A stretch of 64,000 nucleotides of DNA from Deltaproteobacteria bacterium. Its GTDB lineage: Bacteria; Desulfobacterota; Syntrophia; Syntrophales; UBA2192. Location of the stretch: NCBI GenBank assembly GCA_012728915.1, contig JAAYEC010000035.1, positions 31,322 through 95,321 on the forward strand, in the 5' to 3' direction. Both the position numbers and the translations under genes were made by a program. Shown piece by piece: positions 18,537 to 28,467 of the stretch (position 1 is the first letter of the stretch; each line of letters opens with the position of its first letter). The notes beneath the pieces were generated by a model. The model did no database searches. It was not told the origin of the DNA and worked only from the letters and a program-made list of their open reading frames with translations.

Positions 18537-20060
18537 ATGGGAAGCGCACTTTGGATCGCCATTTCGGGGCTCAACGCCAGCTCCAAGCAGATGGACGTCA
18601 TCGGCAACAACATCGCCAACGCGAACACGATGGGCTTCAAGGCCGGCAAGGCTTACTTCGCCAACGTGCTGAGCCAGAGCCTTTCCGGCGGCGCCTCGGG
18701 CGTCATGCAGATCGGGCAGGGCGTCACGGTGGCCGACGTGGCCACCCAGTTCAGCCAGGGCTCCCTCGAGTCCACGACGAGCGCGCTGGACCTGGCCATC
18801 GACGGCGGGGGGTTCTTCATCGTCCGGGACGACGAGGGGTCCCAGTACTACACGCGGGCCGGCGCGTTCCACATCGACGGCGACGGCTTCCTCGTCGACG
18901 TCAACGACTACCGCGTGCAGGGATACCCTCCCGCCGCCGCCACGCTCGGCGACATCAACACGCGCAACGCCCAGTCGGCGCCGGTGGCCTCCACGTCCTT
19001 CTCCGTGGGGCTCAACCTCGACGCGCGGACCGCCGCGGGCGGCACCTTCTACTCCTCCCAGACCGTCTTCGACACCCTCGGGGCCGCCCACACGCTCGCC
19101 GTGACCTACACGAAGACGGGGGGCGACGGCCGCTGGGGCATGGACGTCACCCTGGACGGCCGCGCAGCCGATTCCCAGAACTTCACGGGGCTGGCCTTCG
19201 ACGGTCTGGGCAACCTCGACAAGGTATACAGCTCGACGATGGGCGCCCCCGCGGCCTCGGGTGCCGGGACGGCCACGGCTGACCTGGTCGCTGGCCGCGA
19301 CGGGCAGATCTACCGGGGGGGAAACCTCGTCCTGCAGCGCGACAGCGTCAACTCCTGGTCCGTCCATTCCTCCTCGGACTATGCCCGTGCCATCGTCACG
19401 GGCTACGGCATCAACAACGTGGATGACACGCTGCTCATCGATCTCGACGGCGCCGGCGGCGCGGACATCACCGTGACCCTCCAGCACGCCTGGGCCGACG
19501 GTGACCGGCTGACCATCCCCTTCACCTACACCGAGGCCGACCCCGCCGACATCAACGTCGCCTTCAGCGGCCTGGCCAACGGCGCCGCGATCGGCAACGG
19601 CGGGACCCTGCTGTGGGACCTCACGTCGGCGAACGCGGAGACGATCACGGGCTACGCGTCGAGCTCGACGGTGAAGGCCCTGACCAACGACGGCTATCCC
19701 TCCGGCGTGCTGCGGAGCCTCGCGGTCGAGAAGGACGGCACGATCACCGGCTTCTTCACCAACGGCCAGACGGCCTCGCTGGGGCAGATCGCCCTGGGCG
19801 ACTTCCCGAACCCTTGGGGCCTCAAGAAGATGGGCTCGAACCTCTTCAGCTCCACCCTCACCTCGGGCCAGGCGATTATCAACACGCCGGGCGCGGGAGG
19901 GCTGGGCGAGGTCACCTCCAACGCCCTGGAGATGGCCAACACGGACCTCGGCACGGAGTTCATCACCATGATCACCGCCCAGAGGGCCTACCAGGCCAAC
20001 GCGAAGGTCATCACGACGACGGACGCCATGATGGCGGAACTCATGAACATCAAGCGGTAA
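18537..20060 (+). CDS. flgE: Flagellar hook protein FlgE (507 aa)
   Basis: FlgE is the hook subunit. The N-terminal rod/hook motif is ISGLNASSKQMDVIGNNIAN with NTMGFK. The C-terminal helix contains FITMITAQRAYQANAKVIT and ends ELMNIKR. The central domain (about 140-390) is longer than in short FlgE proteins but within range. It is last in the fliK-flgD-flgE unit and is followed by a large hairpin. Confidence 0.96.
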   Translation: MGSALWIAISGLNASSKQMDVIGNNIANANTMGFKAGKAYFANVLSQSLSGGASGVMQIGQGVTVADVATQFSQGSLESTTSALDLAIDGGGFFIVRDDEGSQYYTRAGAFHIDGDGFLVDVNDYRVQGYPPAAATLGDINTRNAQSAPVASTSFSVGLNLDARTAAGGTFYSSQTVFDTLGAAHTLAVTYTKTGGDGRWGMDVTLDGRAADSQNFTGLAFDGLGNLDKVYSSTMGAPAASGAGTATADLVAGRDGQIYRGGNLVLQRDSVNSWSVHSSSDYARAIVTGYGINNVDDTLLIDLDGAGGADITVTLQHAWADGDRLTIPFTYTEADPADINVAFSGLANGAAIGNGGTLLWDLTSANAETITGYASSSTVKALTNDGYPSGVLRSLAVEKDGTITGFFTNGQTASLGQIALGDFPNPWGLKKMGSNLFSSTLTSGQAIINTPGAGGLGEVTSNALEMANTDLGTEFITMITAQRAYQANAKVITTTDAMMAELMNIKR

Positions 20061-20070
20061 CCCCATGGGT

Positions 20071-20115
20071 CGGGTTGCCCCGGCTTGCGGCACGCCGCAG
20101 GGCAGGGGCAACCCG
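20071..20115. terminator. Large two-part hairpin after flgE
   Basis: CGGGTTGCCCC (20071-20081) pairs perfectly with GGGGCAACCCG (20105-20115), and an inner stem TGCGGC/GCCGCA sits in the loop. No T-run follows. It could be an atypical terminator or a block to 3' exonucleases protecting the hook mRNA. The rest of the 407-base gap (20061-20467) holds only the sigma-54 site. Confidence 0.5.
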
Positions 20116-20279
20116 GCTCCCTGCCGGCACCGTCAAATTGTTGACCTGCCCGGGGCGCCTCCCGTTTTCCGGACGGCGCCGTTTCCGCCGCGATCACGGC
20201 CCCTTGCGGGCTGCCCTGTTTACGCCCTCTCGCGGCGGCCCCTGCCGTCGAAATCTCTTGAAAATCCGTCGATTTCGGT

Positions 20280-20294
20280 TGGTATGAAATTTGC
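20280..20294 (+). promoter_or_regulatory. Sigma-54 promoter for the fliL operon
   Basis: TGGTAT-GAAAT-TTGC keeps the invariant GG and GC with ten-base spacing. It is less perfect than the other sites at -24. A flanking inverted repeat ATTTC...GAAAT overlaps it. The leader to fliL would be about 160 bases. Confidence 0.65.
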
Positions 20295-20467
20295 TCATAT
20301 CCTCTGTGCGCCCGCAGGACCGCCGCCGCCACGCCGGGGTTCTGCCCGACCGGGCCCGGCCCGGGGCAGGCGCGAGAGGCCCGGGAGATCCGGGAGGAGG
20401 CCCGTCCGGCGGCGCCGTTTCGCGGTGAAAAACCGAACGCAAAGAAGAAGGAGAGAACCGGGAACCC

Positions 20468-20968
20468 ATGGCCAAGGAAGCGGAGAAAAACAAGCCGGAA
20501 GAGCAGGCTGCCGAGGGCGGCAGGGAGAAGAAGAAGGGCTCCGCGCTCAAGTGGATCATCGTCGCCGTGGTCGTTCTGCTCGTGCTGGGCGGCGGCGGCG
20601 CCGGGGCCTATTTCTTCCTGAACAAGTCGGCGGGCAAGAAGGCCCAGGCGCCCGCGAAGCCTCCCATCGGCGCCGTCTGGGCGCCCGACGTCTTCATCAT
20701 CAACCTGGCCGATACCGATGCGGACCGCTATCTCAAGATCACCATGAACTTCGAGCTCTCCGACGGGCTGGCCGTGGCCGAACTCGACCAGATCAGGCCG
20801 AGGGTGCGCGACATGGTCCTCGGCGTGCTCACCGTGAAGAGCTTCAAGGACCTAAACAACTTCGAGGGCAAACAGCGCCTCAAGGAGGAGATCGCCATGC
20901 GCCTCAACAGCCAGCTCACGAGGGGCAAGGTGGTCCAGGTGTACTTCACGGATTTCGTGGTCCAGTAA
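20468..20968 (+). CDS. fliL: Basal body protein FliL (166 aa)
   Basis: FliL surrounds the stator units near the MS-ring. It has a charged cytoplasmic N-terminus, one membrane segment (about 31-52, IIVAVVVLLVLGGGGAGAY) and a periplasmic domain. That domain ends with the family pattern (LTRGKVVQVYFTDFVVQ). It leads the switch and export-gate operon behind its own sigma-54 promoter. Confidence 0.94.
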   Translation: MAKEAEKNKPEEQAAEGGREKKKGSALKWIIVAVVVLLVLGGGGAGAYFFLNKSAGKKAQAPAKPPIGAVWAPDVFIINLADTDADRYLKITMNFELSDGLAVAELDQIRPRVRDMVLGVLTVKSFKDLNNFEGKQRLKEEIAMRLNSQLTRGKVVQVYFTDFVVQ

Positions 20969-20974
20969 AAATCA

Positions 20975-21067
20975 GGCATTGGGCAAAGGGCTAAAGGCTA
21001 AAGGCAAAGGAAGAATCATTTGTTTCTTAGCCGTAAGCCCCGAACCCTCAGCCCCAAGTCCTCAGCC
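20975..21067. repeat. Heptad palindromic repeat, copy 3 (fliL-fliM)
   Basis: The left arm reads GGCAAAG, GGCTAAA, GGCTAAA, GGCAAAG. The right arm on the opposite strand reads GGCTGAG, GGGCTGA and GGCTTAC-type units. It fills most of the fliL-fliM gap. Confidence 0.75.
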
Positions 21068-21078
21068 AGGCGAAGCCC

Positions 21079-22080
21079 ATGTCCAACATTCTATCCCAGG
21101 AAGAGGTCGACGTCCTCCTGAAGGGACTCTCCGGCGGGGAGATCGACACGGAGCGCACCGAGCATCACGAGCCCGGCGACATCCTCCCCTACGACCTGAC
21201 CAGCCAGGACCGGATCATCCGGGGCCGGATGCCCACCTTAGAAATGACGACGGAGAAATTCGCCCGCCTGTTCCGGATCAGCCTCTCGTCGCTGCTCCGG
21301 AGGGTCGTCGGGGTGAGCGCCCTGTCCGTGGAGATGATGAAGTTCGGCGAGTTCCTCAAGACGCTGCCCGTCCCGACGAGCCTGCACATTTTCCGGATGG
21401 ACCCGCTGAGGGGCAGCGCCATCTTCGTCGTCGAATCGAAGGTGATCTTCTCGCTGGTGGACATCCTCTTCGGGGGGTCCGGGCAGTCGGGATTCAAGAT
21501 CGAGGGCCGGGAGTTCACCGCCATCGAAAACCGCCTGATCAAGCGGGTCGTGCTCGGCGCACTGGTCGACTTCGAGAAGGCCTGGAAGGCGATCGTCGAC
21601 GTGAAGATCTCCCACCTGCGCTCGGAGATCAACCCCCAGTTCGCCCACATCGTCCCGCTGACGGATGTGGTCGTGGTGGTCCACTTCGAGATCGAGATGG
21701 AGTTCTCCTCCGGCGTCGTGTCCATCTGCATCCCCTACTCGATGCTCGAGCCCGTGCGGGAGAAGCTGCAGGCCGGCTTCCAGAGCGACGCGCTCGAGGT
21801 GGACCGCGAATGGGCCAACCGGTTCAAGGAGGGGCTTGTCGCGTCGAAGGTGGAGCTCATCGTGGAGCTGGGGCGGGCCGAGGTCAGCGCCAAGGAGGTC
21901 GTCGGCCTCAAGAAGGGCGACGTCATCCTGCTCGAACGCTACCGCGTCGACCCGCTCGACGTCTACGTGGAGGGCGTCCAGAAGCTGCGCGCCCTGCCCG
22001 GCATCTACAAGGGAAACACCGCGATCCAGATCGCAGGAACGATTCAGGGGAAAGAGGCCCGGTACTATGGAACAGAATGA
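21079..22080 (+). CDS. fliM: Flagellar motor switch protein FliM (333 aa)
   Basis: FliM is the middle C-ring component and the CheY-P receptor. The extreme N-terminus has the CheY-binding segment (ILSQEEVDVLL). A CheC-like middle domain (about 45-225) and a C-terminal SpoA domain (about 250-325) follow. Length is normal. The final 14 bases overlap the start of fliN, as expected for switch genes. Confidence 0.97.
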   Translation: MSNILSQEEVDVLLKGLSGGEIDTERTEHHEPGDILPYDLTSQDRIIRGRMPTLEMTTEKFARLFRISLSSLLRRVVGVSALSVEMMKFGEFLKTLPVPTSLHIFRMDPLRGSAIFVVESKVIFSLVDILFGGSGQSGFKIEGREFTAIENRLIKRVVLGALVDFEKAWKAIVDVKISHLRSEINPQFAHIVPLTDVVVVVHFEIEMEFSSGVVSICIPYSMLEPVREKLQAGFQSDALEVDREWANRFKEGLVASKVELIVELGRAEVSAKEVVGLKKGDVILLERYRVDPLDVYVEGVQKLRALPGIYKGNTAIQIAGTIQGKEARYYGTE

Positions 22081-22522
22081 AGTGGACAGCTTGATGCAGG
22101 AGATCAACCGGGAGAGCGCCGCCGCACCGCCCGGGCAGGAAGGGGAGATCGGCTGGGACGACGTCAAGGACGAGCTGGAGCAATCCAGGCAAGCCCAACC
22201 GGCGACGGAAGTGAGCGACCCCGATTTCAACGAACTGCAGAAGCCCGCGGCCGCCCGGGGGGGCTTCGATCTCGACTTCATCCTGGACATCCCGCTGACC
22301 CTCACGGTGGAGCTGGGCCGGTGCCGGATGCTGATCAACGAACTGCTGCAGCTCGGGCAGGGCTCCGTCGTCGAGCTGCAGAAGATCGCGGGCGAGCCCA
22401 TGGACGTCTACGTGAACCAGCGCCTGATTGCGCGCGGGGAAGTCGTCGTCGTCAACGAGAAGTTCGGCGTCCGCCTGACGGACATCATTTCGCCGGCGGA
22501 GCGGATCCTCAAGCTTCGCTGA
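22067..22522 (+). CDS. fliN: Flagellar motor switch protein FliN (151 aa)
   Basis: FliN forms the lower C-ring and docks the export ATPase complex through FliH. The ATG at 22067 overlaps fliM; the first ~65 residues are a flexible acidic region. The SpoA domain (about 70-145) has IPLTLTVELGRCRM and GEPMDVYVNQRLIARGEVV. Order fliL-M-N-O-P-Q-R is canonical. Confidence 0.97.
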   Translation: MEQNEVDSLMQEINRESAAAPPGQEGEIGWDDVKDELEQSRQAQPATEVSDPDFNELQKPAAARGGFDLDFILDIPLTLTVELGRCRMLINELLQLGQGSVVELQKIAGEPMDVYVNQRLIARGEVVVVNEKFGVRLTDIISPAERILKLR

Positions 22523-22538
22523 AGGGGGCCTGGACGGC

Positions 22539-22940
22539 ATGAGCACGCTCGATTTCCTCGCATCGCTGCTGAAGATGATCTCGGCCCTGGCCGTCGTGCT
22601 CGGGGTCATGCTGGCCGGGCTCTGGGCGGTCCGCAAGTTCATGAACAAGACGGGCTCCGGGGTCGACAGCGGCCAGATGATCCGGGTCCTCTCCACCCGG
22701 TGCCTGGGCCCGAAGTCGAGCATCCTGCTGCTCGACGTGCTGGGCAGCGTGATCGTCGTCGGCGTGTCCGGCGGCCGGATGAGCCTGCTGACCACGATCA
22801 CCGACGAGGACTCCCTCGAGCGCCTCCGGTCGACAGGCCCCGGCGAGATCGAGGCGCAGCCGTTTCTCGACCCGATCAGCCTCTACAAGCGCAAGCTCAA
22901 GACGCTCAGCCTCGTGGGCGGACAGGGCGAGCGGAAGTGA
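22539..22940 (+). CDS. fliO: Flagellar export-gate protein FliO (133 aa)
   Basis: FliO helps assemble the FliP ring of the export gate. One N-terminal transmembrane helix (about 12-30, [16 protein letters not shown]) is followed by a small cytoplasmic domain. That domain has the family pattern [20 protein letters not shown] and [12 protein letters not shown]. It starts 16 bases after fliN. Confidence 0.9.
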   Translation: MSTLDFLASLLKMISALAVVLGVMLAGLWAVRKFMNKTGSGVDSGQMIRVLSTRCLGPKSSILLLDVLGSVIVVGVSGGRMSLLTTITDEDSLERLRSTGPGEIEAQPFLDPISLYKRKLKTLSLVGGQGERK

Positions 22941-22974
22941 GGCCCCGCCCGTGAGGTGTGCCGGCGTAGGCGAC

Positions 22975-23745
22975 ATGAAAAAGCCGTTCCCGACCATTTC
23001 CGCCCTGGCGTTGCTGGCGGCCGTTGCGCTCCTCCTGGCCGCGGCGCCGGCGGCCGCCCAGAACATGCCGATCCCGTCGGTCAGCCTCAGCATCGGCGAG
23101 GGCTCCGGCGAGCCGGGCCGGGTGGCCGTTGTGATGCAGCTGCTGCTGCTGCTGACGGTCCTCTCGCTCGCGCCGGCGATCCTGATGATGGTGACCTCCT
23201 TCACGCGGATCGTCGTCGTCCTGTCGATCCTGCGGCATGCCCTGGGCACCCAGCAGATGCCGGCAAACCAGATCGTCATCGGGCTGGCGCTCTTCCTGAC
23301 CTTCTTCATCATGACGCCCGTCTGGCAGAAGGTGAACAGCGACGCCATCCAGCCCTACCTGAACGAGGAAATCTCGACCCAGCAGGCCTTCGAGAAGGCG
23401 TCGTCGCCGATCCGGGACTTCATGATGAAGCAGACCCGGGAGAAGGACATGGAGCTGTTCATCAAGGTCTCGGGGGGCCAGAAGCCGGAAAAGCCCGCCG
23501 ACGTGGCTCTCGCGGCGCTCATCCCGGCCTTCGTCATCAGCGAGCTGAAGACGGCCTTCCAGATCGGCTTTCTCATCTACATCCCCTTCCTGGTCATCGA
23601 CATGGTCGTGGCCAGCATCCTGCTGTCGATGGGGATGATGATGCTGCCGCCGATCATGATCAGCCTGCCCTTCAAGCTGCTGCTGTTCGTGCTCGTCGAC
23701 GGGTGGTATCTCATCATCGGCTCGCTCGTCCAGAGCTTCCATTGA
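22975..23745 (+). CDS. fliP: Flagellar export-gate protein FliP (256 aa)
   Basis: FliP is the main subunit of the FliPQR export channel. The ATG at 22975 is preferred over a GTG at 22951, because it begins a standard cleavable signal peptide ([16 protein letters not shown] to AAAQN). Membrane helices follow, including [21 protein letters not shown], and the family end [22 protein letters not shown]. The length is typical (245-260). Confidence 0.95.
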   Translation: MKKPFPTISALALLAAVALLLAAAPAAAQNMPIPSVSLSIGEGSGEPGRVAVVMQLLLLLTVLSLAPAILMMVTSFTRIVVVLSILRHALGTQQMPANQIVIGLALFLTFFIMTPVWQKVNSDAIQPYLNEEISTQQAFEKASSPIRDFMMKQTREKDMELFIKVSGGQKPEKPADVALAALIPAFVISELKTAFQIGFLIYIPFLVIDMVVASILLSMGMMMLPPIMISLPFKLLLFVLVDGWYLIIGSLVQSFH

Positions 23746-23767
23746 GAAGGCCCCGGGAGGGAAAGGG

Positions 23768-24037
23768 ATGACAACGGATCTGATCATGGGCATCGCCGGC
23801 GAAACGATGAAGGTGACCCTTCTCGTCTCGGCGCCGATCCTGCTCGTCGGGCTCGCCGTGGGCATCGCCATCAGCGTCTTCCAGGCGGTGACCCAGGTGC
23901 ACGAGATGACCCTGACCTTCGTGCCGAAGATCATTGCCGTCATGCTGGCCCTTCTCGTCGCCGCGCCCTGGATGCTGGACATGCTCGTGGGCTTCACGCA
24001 CAACCTGTTTTCGAACATCCCGAACTACCTGAGATAG
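23768..24037 (+). CDS. fliQ: Flagellar export-gate protein FliQ (89 aa)
   Basis: A two-helix membrane protein of the export gate. The signature region is SAPILLVGLAVGIAISVFQ followed by QVHEMTLTFVPKI, and the length matches the family exactly. It sits between fliP and fliR. Confidence 0.96.
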   Translation: MTTDLIMGIAGETMKVTLLVSAPILLVGLAVGIAISVFQAVTQVHEMTLTFVPKIIAVMLALLVAAPWMLDMLVGFTHNLFSNIPNYLR

Positions 24038-24160
24038 GCAGAAGGACCGGTGAAATGAGATGATCGGCCGTTGCCCTGAGCCTCTCGCCGCGATCAGAAA
24101 CCCGATGCCGTCCGAAGGCGCCCATGCCGGCCCGAGAGAGCAGGGGGGAGGAGGGCGGGC

Positions 24161-24934
24161 GTGAAATTCCCCGTGTTCACCCTCGAGCAGGTCGAGCTCT
24201 TCTTCCTGGTCTTCATCCGGGTCGGCGCGATCCTGGCGATGATCCCCATTATCGGGGACCGCACCACCCCCATGCGGGTCAAGGCGGGGCTGACGATCCT
24301 CGTCGCCGCCCTCGTCGTCCCCTTTGTCGAGCGGCCCGCGGCGTACCCGCAGGATCCCTTCGGCCTCGGGCTGAGCATGGCCGGGGAGGTGTTCACCGGG
24401 ATCGTCCTGGGTTTCGCCGGCCGGATCGTCTTTGCCGGCATCCAGTTGGCGGGGCAGCTTGTCGGTTTCCAGATGGGCTTCTCGATCGTCAACATCATCG
24501 ACCCCGTGACGAGCGGCCAGGTGTCCATCATCGCCGAGCTGCAGTACCTGCTGGCGGGCCTCCTCTTCCTTGCCGTCGACGGCCACCACATGATGATCCA
24601 GGCCATCTCGGAAAGCTACCGGGCGCTGCCGGTCCTGGGGTTCCACGTGACGGGCGGGCTGACGCAGAACCTCGTCGCGCTGTCGGGGAACATGTTCGTC
24701 GTTGCCGTGAAGATCTCGGCGCCGATCGTGGCGGCGCTGATGTTCGCCAATATCGGCCTGGCGCTCGTCGCGCGGACCGTTCCCCAGATCAACATCTTCA
24801 TCGTCGGGTTTCCCCTCCAGATCGCCATCGGCCTCATCGGGGTGGGCGTCACCCTGCCGCTGTTTCTCCACCTCTCGGCGGGCCTGTTTTCGAACCTTCC
24901 CGCCGAAATCAGCCTCCTGCTCAGGGCGATGTAG
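24161..24934 (+). CDS. fliR: Flagellar export-gate protein FliR (257 aa)
   Basis: A multi-spanning export-gate protein. It starts with GTG at 24161, directly after a GGAGGAGGG ribosome site. Family features are the early RVGAILAMIPIIGDR segment and LVGFQMGFSIVNIIDP. It has six or so hydrophobic helices and normal length. It is separated from flhB by a 265-base gap carrying a second sigma-54 site. Confidence 0.95.
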   Translation: MKFPVFTLEQVELFFLVFIRVGAILAMIPIIGDRTTPMRVKAGLTILVAALVVPFVERPAAYPQDPFGLGLSMAGEVFTGIVLGFAGRIVFAGIQLAGQLVGFQMGFSIVNIIDPVTSGQVSIIAELQYLLAGLLFLAVDGHHMMIQAISESYRALPVLGFHVTGGLTQNLVALSGNMFVVAVKISAPIVAALMFANIGLALVARTVPQINIFIVGFPLQIAIGLIGVGVTLPLFLHLSAGLFSNLPAEISLLLRAM

Positions 24935-25009
24935 GCGCCGAAGGCGCCGGACAAGGAGCGCGGGGCGGAAGGAAAAGACGCTTTTCTCTTCCGCGGAACT
25001 CCCCCTTTC

Positions 25010-25024
25010 CGGCACGAAGTCTGC
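25010..25024 (+). promoter_or_regulatory. Probable sigma-54 promoter for flhB
   Basis: CGGCAC-GAAGT-CTGC has GG and GC ten bases apart, with one deviation in each half. A perfect inverted repeat TGACGC-GA-GCGTCA (25079-25092) lies in the leader. Confidence 0.55.
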
Positions 25025-25160
25025 AATTCATTCCGGCAATGCTATTCGCTCGATATTGCGGGTTTTTCGACCGTTTTTTGACGCGAGCGTCAGCAGCCCG
25101 GAAAGCCGTTGCACAGGTTGCAGAATGGCATGACGGAAGTCGATCACGGCGCTTCGTTTG

Positions 25161-25197
25161 ATCCTGAACCCTTTACCCTGATCCCTGAACCCTGAAT
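25161..25197 (+). repeat. CCTGAACCCTG-type repeat, copy A
   Basis: CTGAACCCT occurs twice around CCCTGATC, ending at the flhB start. The related block GATCCCTGAACCCTG recurs at 36147-36179, before flgF. Confidence 0.55.
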
Positions 25198-25199
25198 GC

Positions 25200-26270
25200 A
25201 TGGCTGACATCGACAAGGACCAGGAACGAAACGAACAGGCGTCGCCCAGGCGACGCGAGGAAGCACGGGAGAAAGGCCAGGTCGCCCAGAGTCGCGAGGC
25301 GGTCTCGGCGGCGATCCTGCTTTCCTGCACGATCCTCTTCTACTTCTTCTCCGGCGGCATGGTGGAGCGCCTCATGGGCCTGACGCGCTGGACCCTTCGG
25401 GAGTGCGGCACGACGGCCGTGACCCTCAACAACATCCATTCGCTGCTGTGGGGCTGGTCCTGGAAACTCCTGCTGGTCATGGGGCCCGTCCTGATCACCG
25501 TGGTGGCGGCCGGCTTGCTGGCCAACTATCTCCAGATCGGATTCGTCTTTTCCACCCAGGCGCTGGCCCCGAAATTCGACAAGATCAACCCCCTCAAGGG
25601 ATTCCAGCGCCTCTTCACGCTGCGGTCGCTCGTGGAGCTGTTCAAGAGCGTCCTGAAGATGACCGTGGTCGCCGCCGTCGTATGGCATACCCTGAAGGGC
25701 GAATTCCGGAACATGACCCCCCTGATGGAGGAGCCCGTCTGGGGAATTCTCGTGTACACGGGGAGGGTCTCCTTCAAGATCCTGATCACGACCTGCTGGA
25801 TTCTCATCGTGCTGGCCATCCTGGATTACATCTACCAGCGCTGGGAGCACGAGAAGGGGCTCCGGATGTCCAAGCAGGAGGTGAAGGACGAATACAAGCA
25901 GACCGAGGGAAATCCCACGGTCAAGGCGAGGATCCGCCGCATCCAGCGTGACGCGGCGAGAAAGCGGATGATGGCCGCCGTGCCCAGGGCCGACGTGGTC
26001 ATCACGAACCCGACACACCTGGCCGTGGCCGTCCGCTACGACCCGGAAAAGATGTATGCACCCACCGTCGTGGCGAAGGGCGCGGGCTTCGTGGCGGAGC
26101 GGATCCGGGAGATTGCCCGGTCCCACGGGGTGCCGGTTGTCGAGAACAAACCCGTGGCACAACTATTGTATAAAACGGTCGATGTGGATCGGGCGATCCC
26201 GGAGGACCTGTACCGCGCCGTGGCCGAGATCCTGGCCTATGTGTACGGACTCAAGGAGCGGGCGATCTAG
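25200..26270 (+). CDS. flhB: Export specificity switch FlhB (356 aa)
   Basis: FlhB controls the change from hook to filament export. Four membrane helices lie within about 30-220. The cytoplasmic domain has the self-cleavage motif NPTH near residues 270-273, followed by LAVAVRYDPEKMYAPTVVAKG. It ends with the conserved IPEDLYRAVAEILAYVYGLK. The start is preceded by a repeat instead of a clear ribosome site. A free-standing homologue of its C-terminal part lies at 35590. Confidence 0.97.
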   Translation: MADIDKDQERNEQASPRRREEAREKGQVAQSREAVSAAILLSCTILFYFFSGGMVERLMGLTRWTLRECGTTAVTLNNIHSLLWGWSWKLLLVMGPVLITVVAAGLLANYLQIGFVFSTQALAPKFDKINPLKGFQRLFTLRSLVELFKSVLKMTVVAAVVWHTLKGEFRNMTPLMEEPVWGILVYTGRVSFKILITTCWILIVLAILDYIYQRWEHEKGLRMSKQEVKDEYKQTEGNPTVKARIRRIQRDAARKRMMAAVPRADVVITNPTHLAVAVRYDPEKMYAPTVVAKGAGFVAERIREIARSHGVPVVENKPVAQLLYKTVDVDRAIPEDLYRAVAEILAYVYGLKERAI

Positions 26271-26393
26271 GGGGTCGTCCGGTACGGGTATGGAACCCGC
26301 TCACCCCCTTCCCCTCTCGCCCTCTGTTGTGCAGAGGACCCGCGCGGAGATTCACGAGGGAGGAATCCCGGGAACCCGGAGCAGAACGGAAGA

Positions 26394-28463
26394 ATGGCAG
26401 AAGCGGTTGAAAGAGCGGGGGTTGCTCCCCAGTGGGTGAGAAACCCGGCGATGCTGATGGGCGTCGGGGTGATCGCCATCCTCATGGTCATGGTGATCCC
26501 GCTCCCGCCGCTGATCATCGACCTGCTGCTTTCGCTGAGCATCACGATGGCGATCGTGATCCTGCTCATGTCGATGTTCGTCCTCAAACCGCTCGAGTTC
26601 TCCGTCTTCCCCTCCGTCCTGCTGACGGTGACCCTGTTCCGCCTTTCGCTCAACGTGGCCTCGACGCGGCTCATCCTGCTCCACGGCAGCGAGGGGACCG
26701 GGGCCGCGGGCCAGGTCATCAAGGCGTTCGGGACGTTCGTGGTCGGGGGCAACTACGTCGTGGGCCTCGTCGTCTTCACCGTGCTCACGCTGATCAACTT
26801 CGTCGTGATCACCAAGGGCGCCACCCGCATCGCGGAGGTGGCGGCCCGGTTCACCCTGGACGCCATGCCGGGCAAGCAGATGAGCATCGACGCGGACCTC
26901 AACGCCGGTCTCATCTCCGAGACCGACGCGAGGCGCCGGCGCAGCGAAATCGAACGGGAGGCCGATTTCTACGGCGCCATGGACGGCGCGAGCAAGTTCG
27001 TGCGCGGCGATGCCATCGCCGGGGTCGTGATCATCTTCATCAACATCGTGGGCGGCCTGATCATCGGCGTGCTGCAGCAGGGAATGGACATCACCGATGC
27101 GGCCCGCAACTACACGCTGCTGACGATCGGTGACGGCCTGGTCACGCAGGTCCCGGCCCTCATCATCTCGACGGCGGCCGGCATGCTCGTGACACGCTCC
27201 ACCTCCTCGTCCAATCTCGGGCAGGACATCACCGAGCAGCTCTTCGTGCAGCCGAAAGCCATCGGCACGGCGGCCGCCATCCTCTTCTTCTTCGCCCTGA
27301 TTCCCGGGATGCCCAAGGTCTCCTTCCTCCTCATCGCCGCTGGGGCCGGGCTCCTGGCCTGGAGGCTGGTCAGGGCAGCGCCGGCCGTGCAGGAAAGCGC
27401 CGAAGCGGAAGCGGCGCCGCCCTCGGCGATCGAAACGGTGGATTTGCTTCTTCCGCTCGACCCGCTGGAGATCGAGGTGGGGTACGGGCTCATCGGGTAC
27501 GTCGACGTGGCCCAGGGGGGCGAGCTGCTTCAGCGGATCAAGTCGCTCCGCAGGCAGCTGGCCGTCGAAATGGGGTTCGTGATCCCCGCCATCCACATCC
27601 GGGACAACCTGCAGCTCAAGCCCAACCAGTATACCGTCATCCTCAAGGGCGTCGAGATCGCCCGCGGCGAGCTGCTGCCCGGGCACTGGCTGGCGCTCAC
27701 GTCGGACAAGACGCCCCGGGTCAAGGGAATCGAGACGAAAGAGCCCGCCTTCGGGCTCCCCGCCGTGTGGATCGCGGAGAAGGAGAAGGAGAGCGTCCAG
27801 GCGCGCGGCGTGGTCGTGGTCGACCCCGCCACGGTCGTGACGACCCACCTGACGGAGATCGTCAAGGCCCATGCCGACGAACTGCTGGGCCGGCAGGAGG
27901 TGCAGTCCCTGATCGACAACCTCGCGAAGACGCACCCCCGGGTGATCGAGGAACTGATCCCCAAGGTGGTTTCCGCGGGGACGCTCCACCGCGTGCTGCA
28001 GCGGCTTCTGCGCGAGCGGATCTCCATCCGGGACCTGCTGACGGTGCTGGAGACGCTTGCCGACTACGCGCCGCTGACGAAGAACCTCGACATCCTGACC
28101 GGCTATGTCCGCCAGGCGCTGGCCCGCACCATCACGAAGCAGTACCGGGACGGCGAGGGCGGCATCACCGTCGTCATGCTCTCGCCGGAGATCGAGGACA
28201 AGATCAGCCAGTCCGTCCAGCACACGGAATACGAGTCGTACCTCTCGGTGGATCCGAACTGGGTCCAGAAAGTCGTCCGCGGCGTCCAGAAGTTCCTCGG
28301 GACGTTCGCGTCGCGGGGGCTGCAGCCCATCGTGCTGTGCTCGCCGGGGGCCCGGATCCACTTCCGGAAAGTCCTGGAAAAATTCGTCCCGAACATCATC
28401 GTGCTCTCGCACAACGAGATCACGCACGACGTGAACATCAAATCCCTGGGGATTGTGGAGTAG
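26394..28463 (+). CDS. flhA: Flagellar export-gate protein FlhA (689 aa)
   Basis: FlhA forms the nonameric cytoplasmic ring that receives export substrates. Eight membrane helices lie within about 15-320, followed by a large cytoplasmic domain. The FHIPEP-family signature is clear (IAEVAARFTLDAMPGKQMS), as is LNVASTRLIL. Length is standard. It is followed after four bases by flhF. Confidence 0.97.
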   Translation: MAEAVERAGVAPQWVRNPAMLMGVGVIAILMVMVIPLPPLIIDLLLSLSITMAIVILLMSMFVLKPLEFSVFPSVLLTVTLFRLSLNVASTRLILLHGSEGTGAAGQVIKAFGTFVVGGNYVVGLVVFTVLTLINFVVITKGATRIAEVAARFTLDAMPGKQMSIDADLNAGLISETDARRRRSEIEREADFYGAMDGASKFVRGDAIAGVVIIFINIVGGLIIGVLQQGMDITDAARNYTLLTIGDGLVTQVPALIISTAAGMLVTRSTSSSNLGQDITEQLFVQPKAIGTAAAILFFFALIPGMPKVSFLLIAAGAGLLAWRLVRAAPAVQESAEAEAAPPSAIETVDLLLPLDPLEIEVGYGLIGYVDVAQGGELLQRIKSLRRQLAVEMGFVIPAIHIRDNLQLKPNQYTVILKGVEIARGELLPGHWLALTSDKTPRVKGIETKEPAFGLPAVWIAEKEKESVQARGVVVVDPATVVTTHLTEIVKAHADELLGRQEVQSLIDNLAKTHPRVIEELIPKVVSAGTLHRVLQRLLRERISIRDLLTVLETLADYAPLTKNLDILTGYVRQALARTITKQYRDGEGGITVVMLSPEIEDKISQSVQHTEYESYLSVDPNWVQKVVRGVQKFLGTFASRGLQPIVLCSPGARIHFRKVLEKFVPNIIVLSHNEITHDVNIKSLGIVE

Positions 28464-28467
28464 GGCC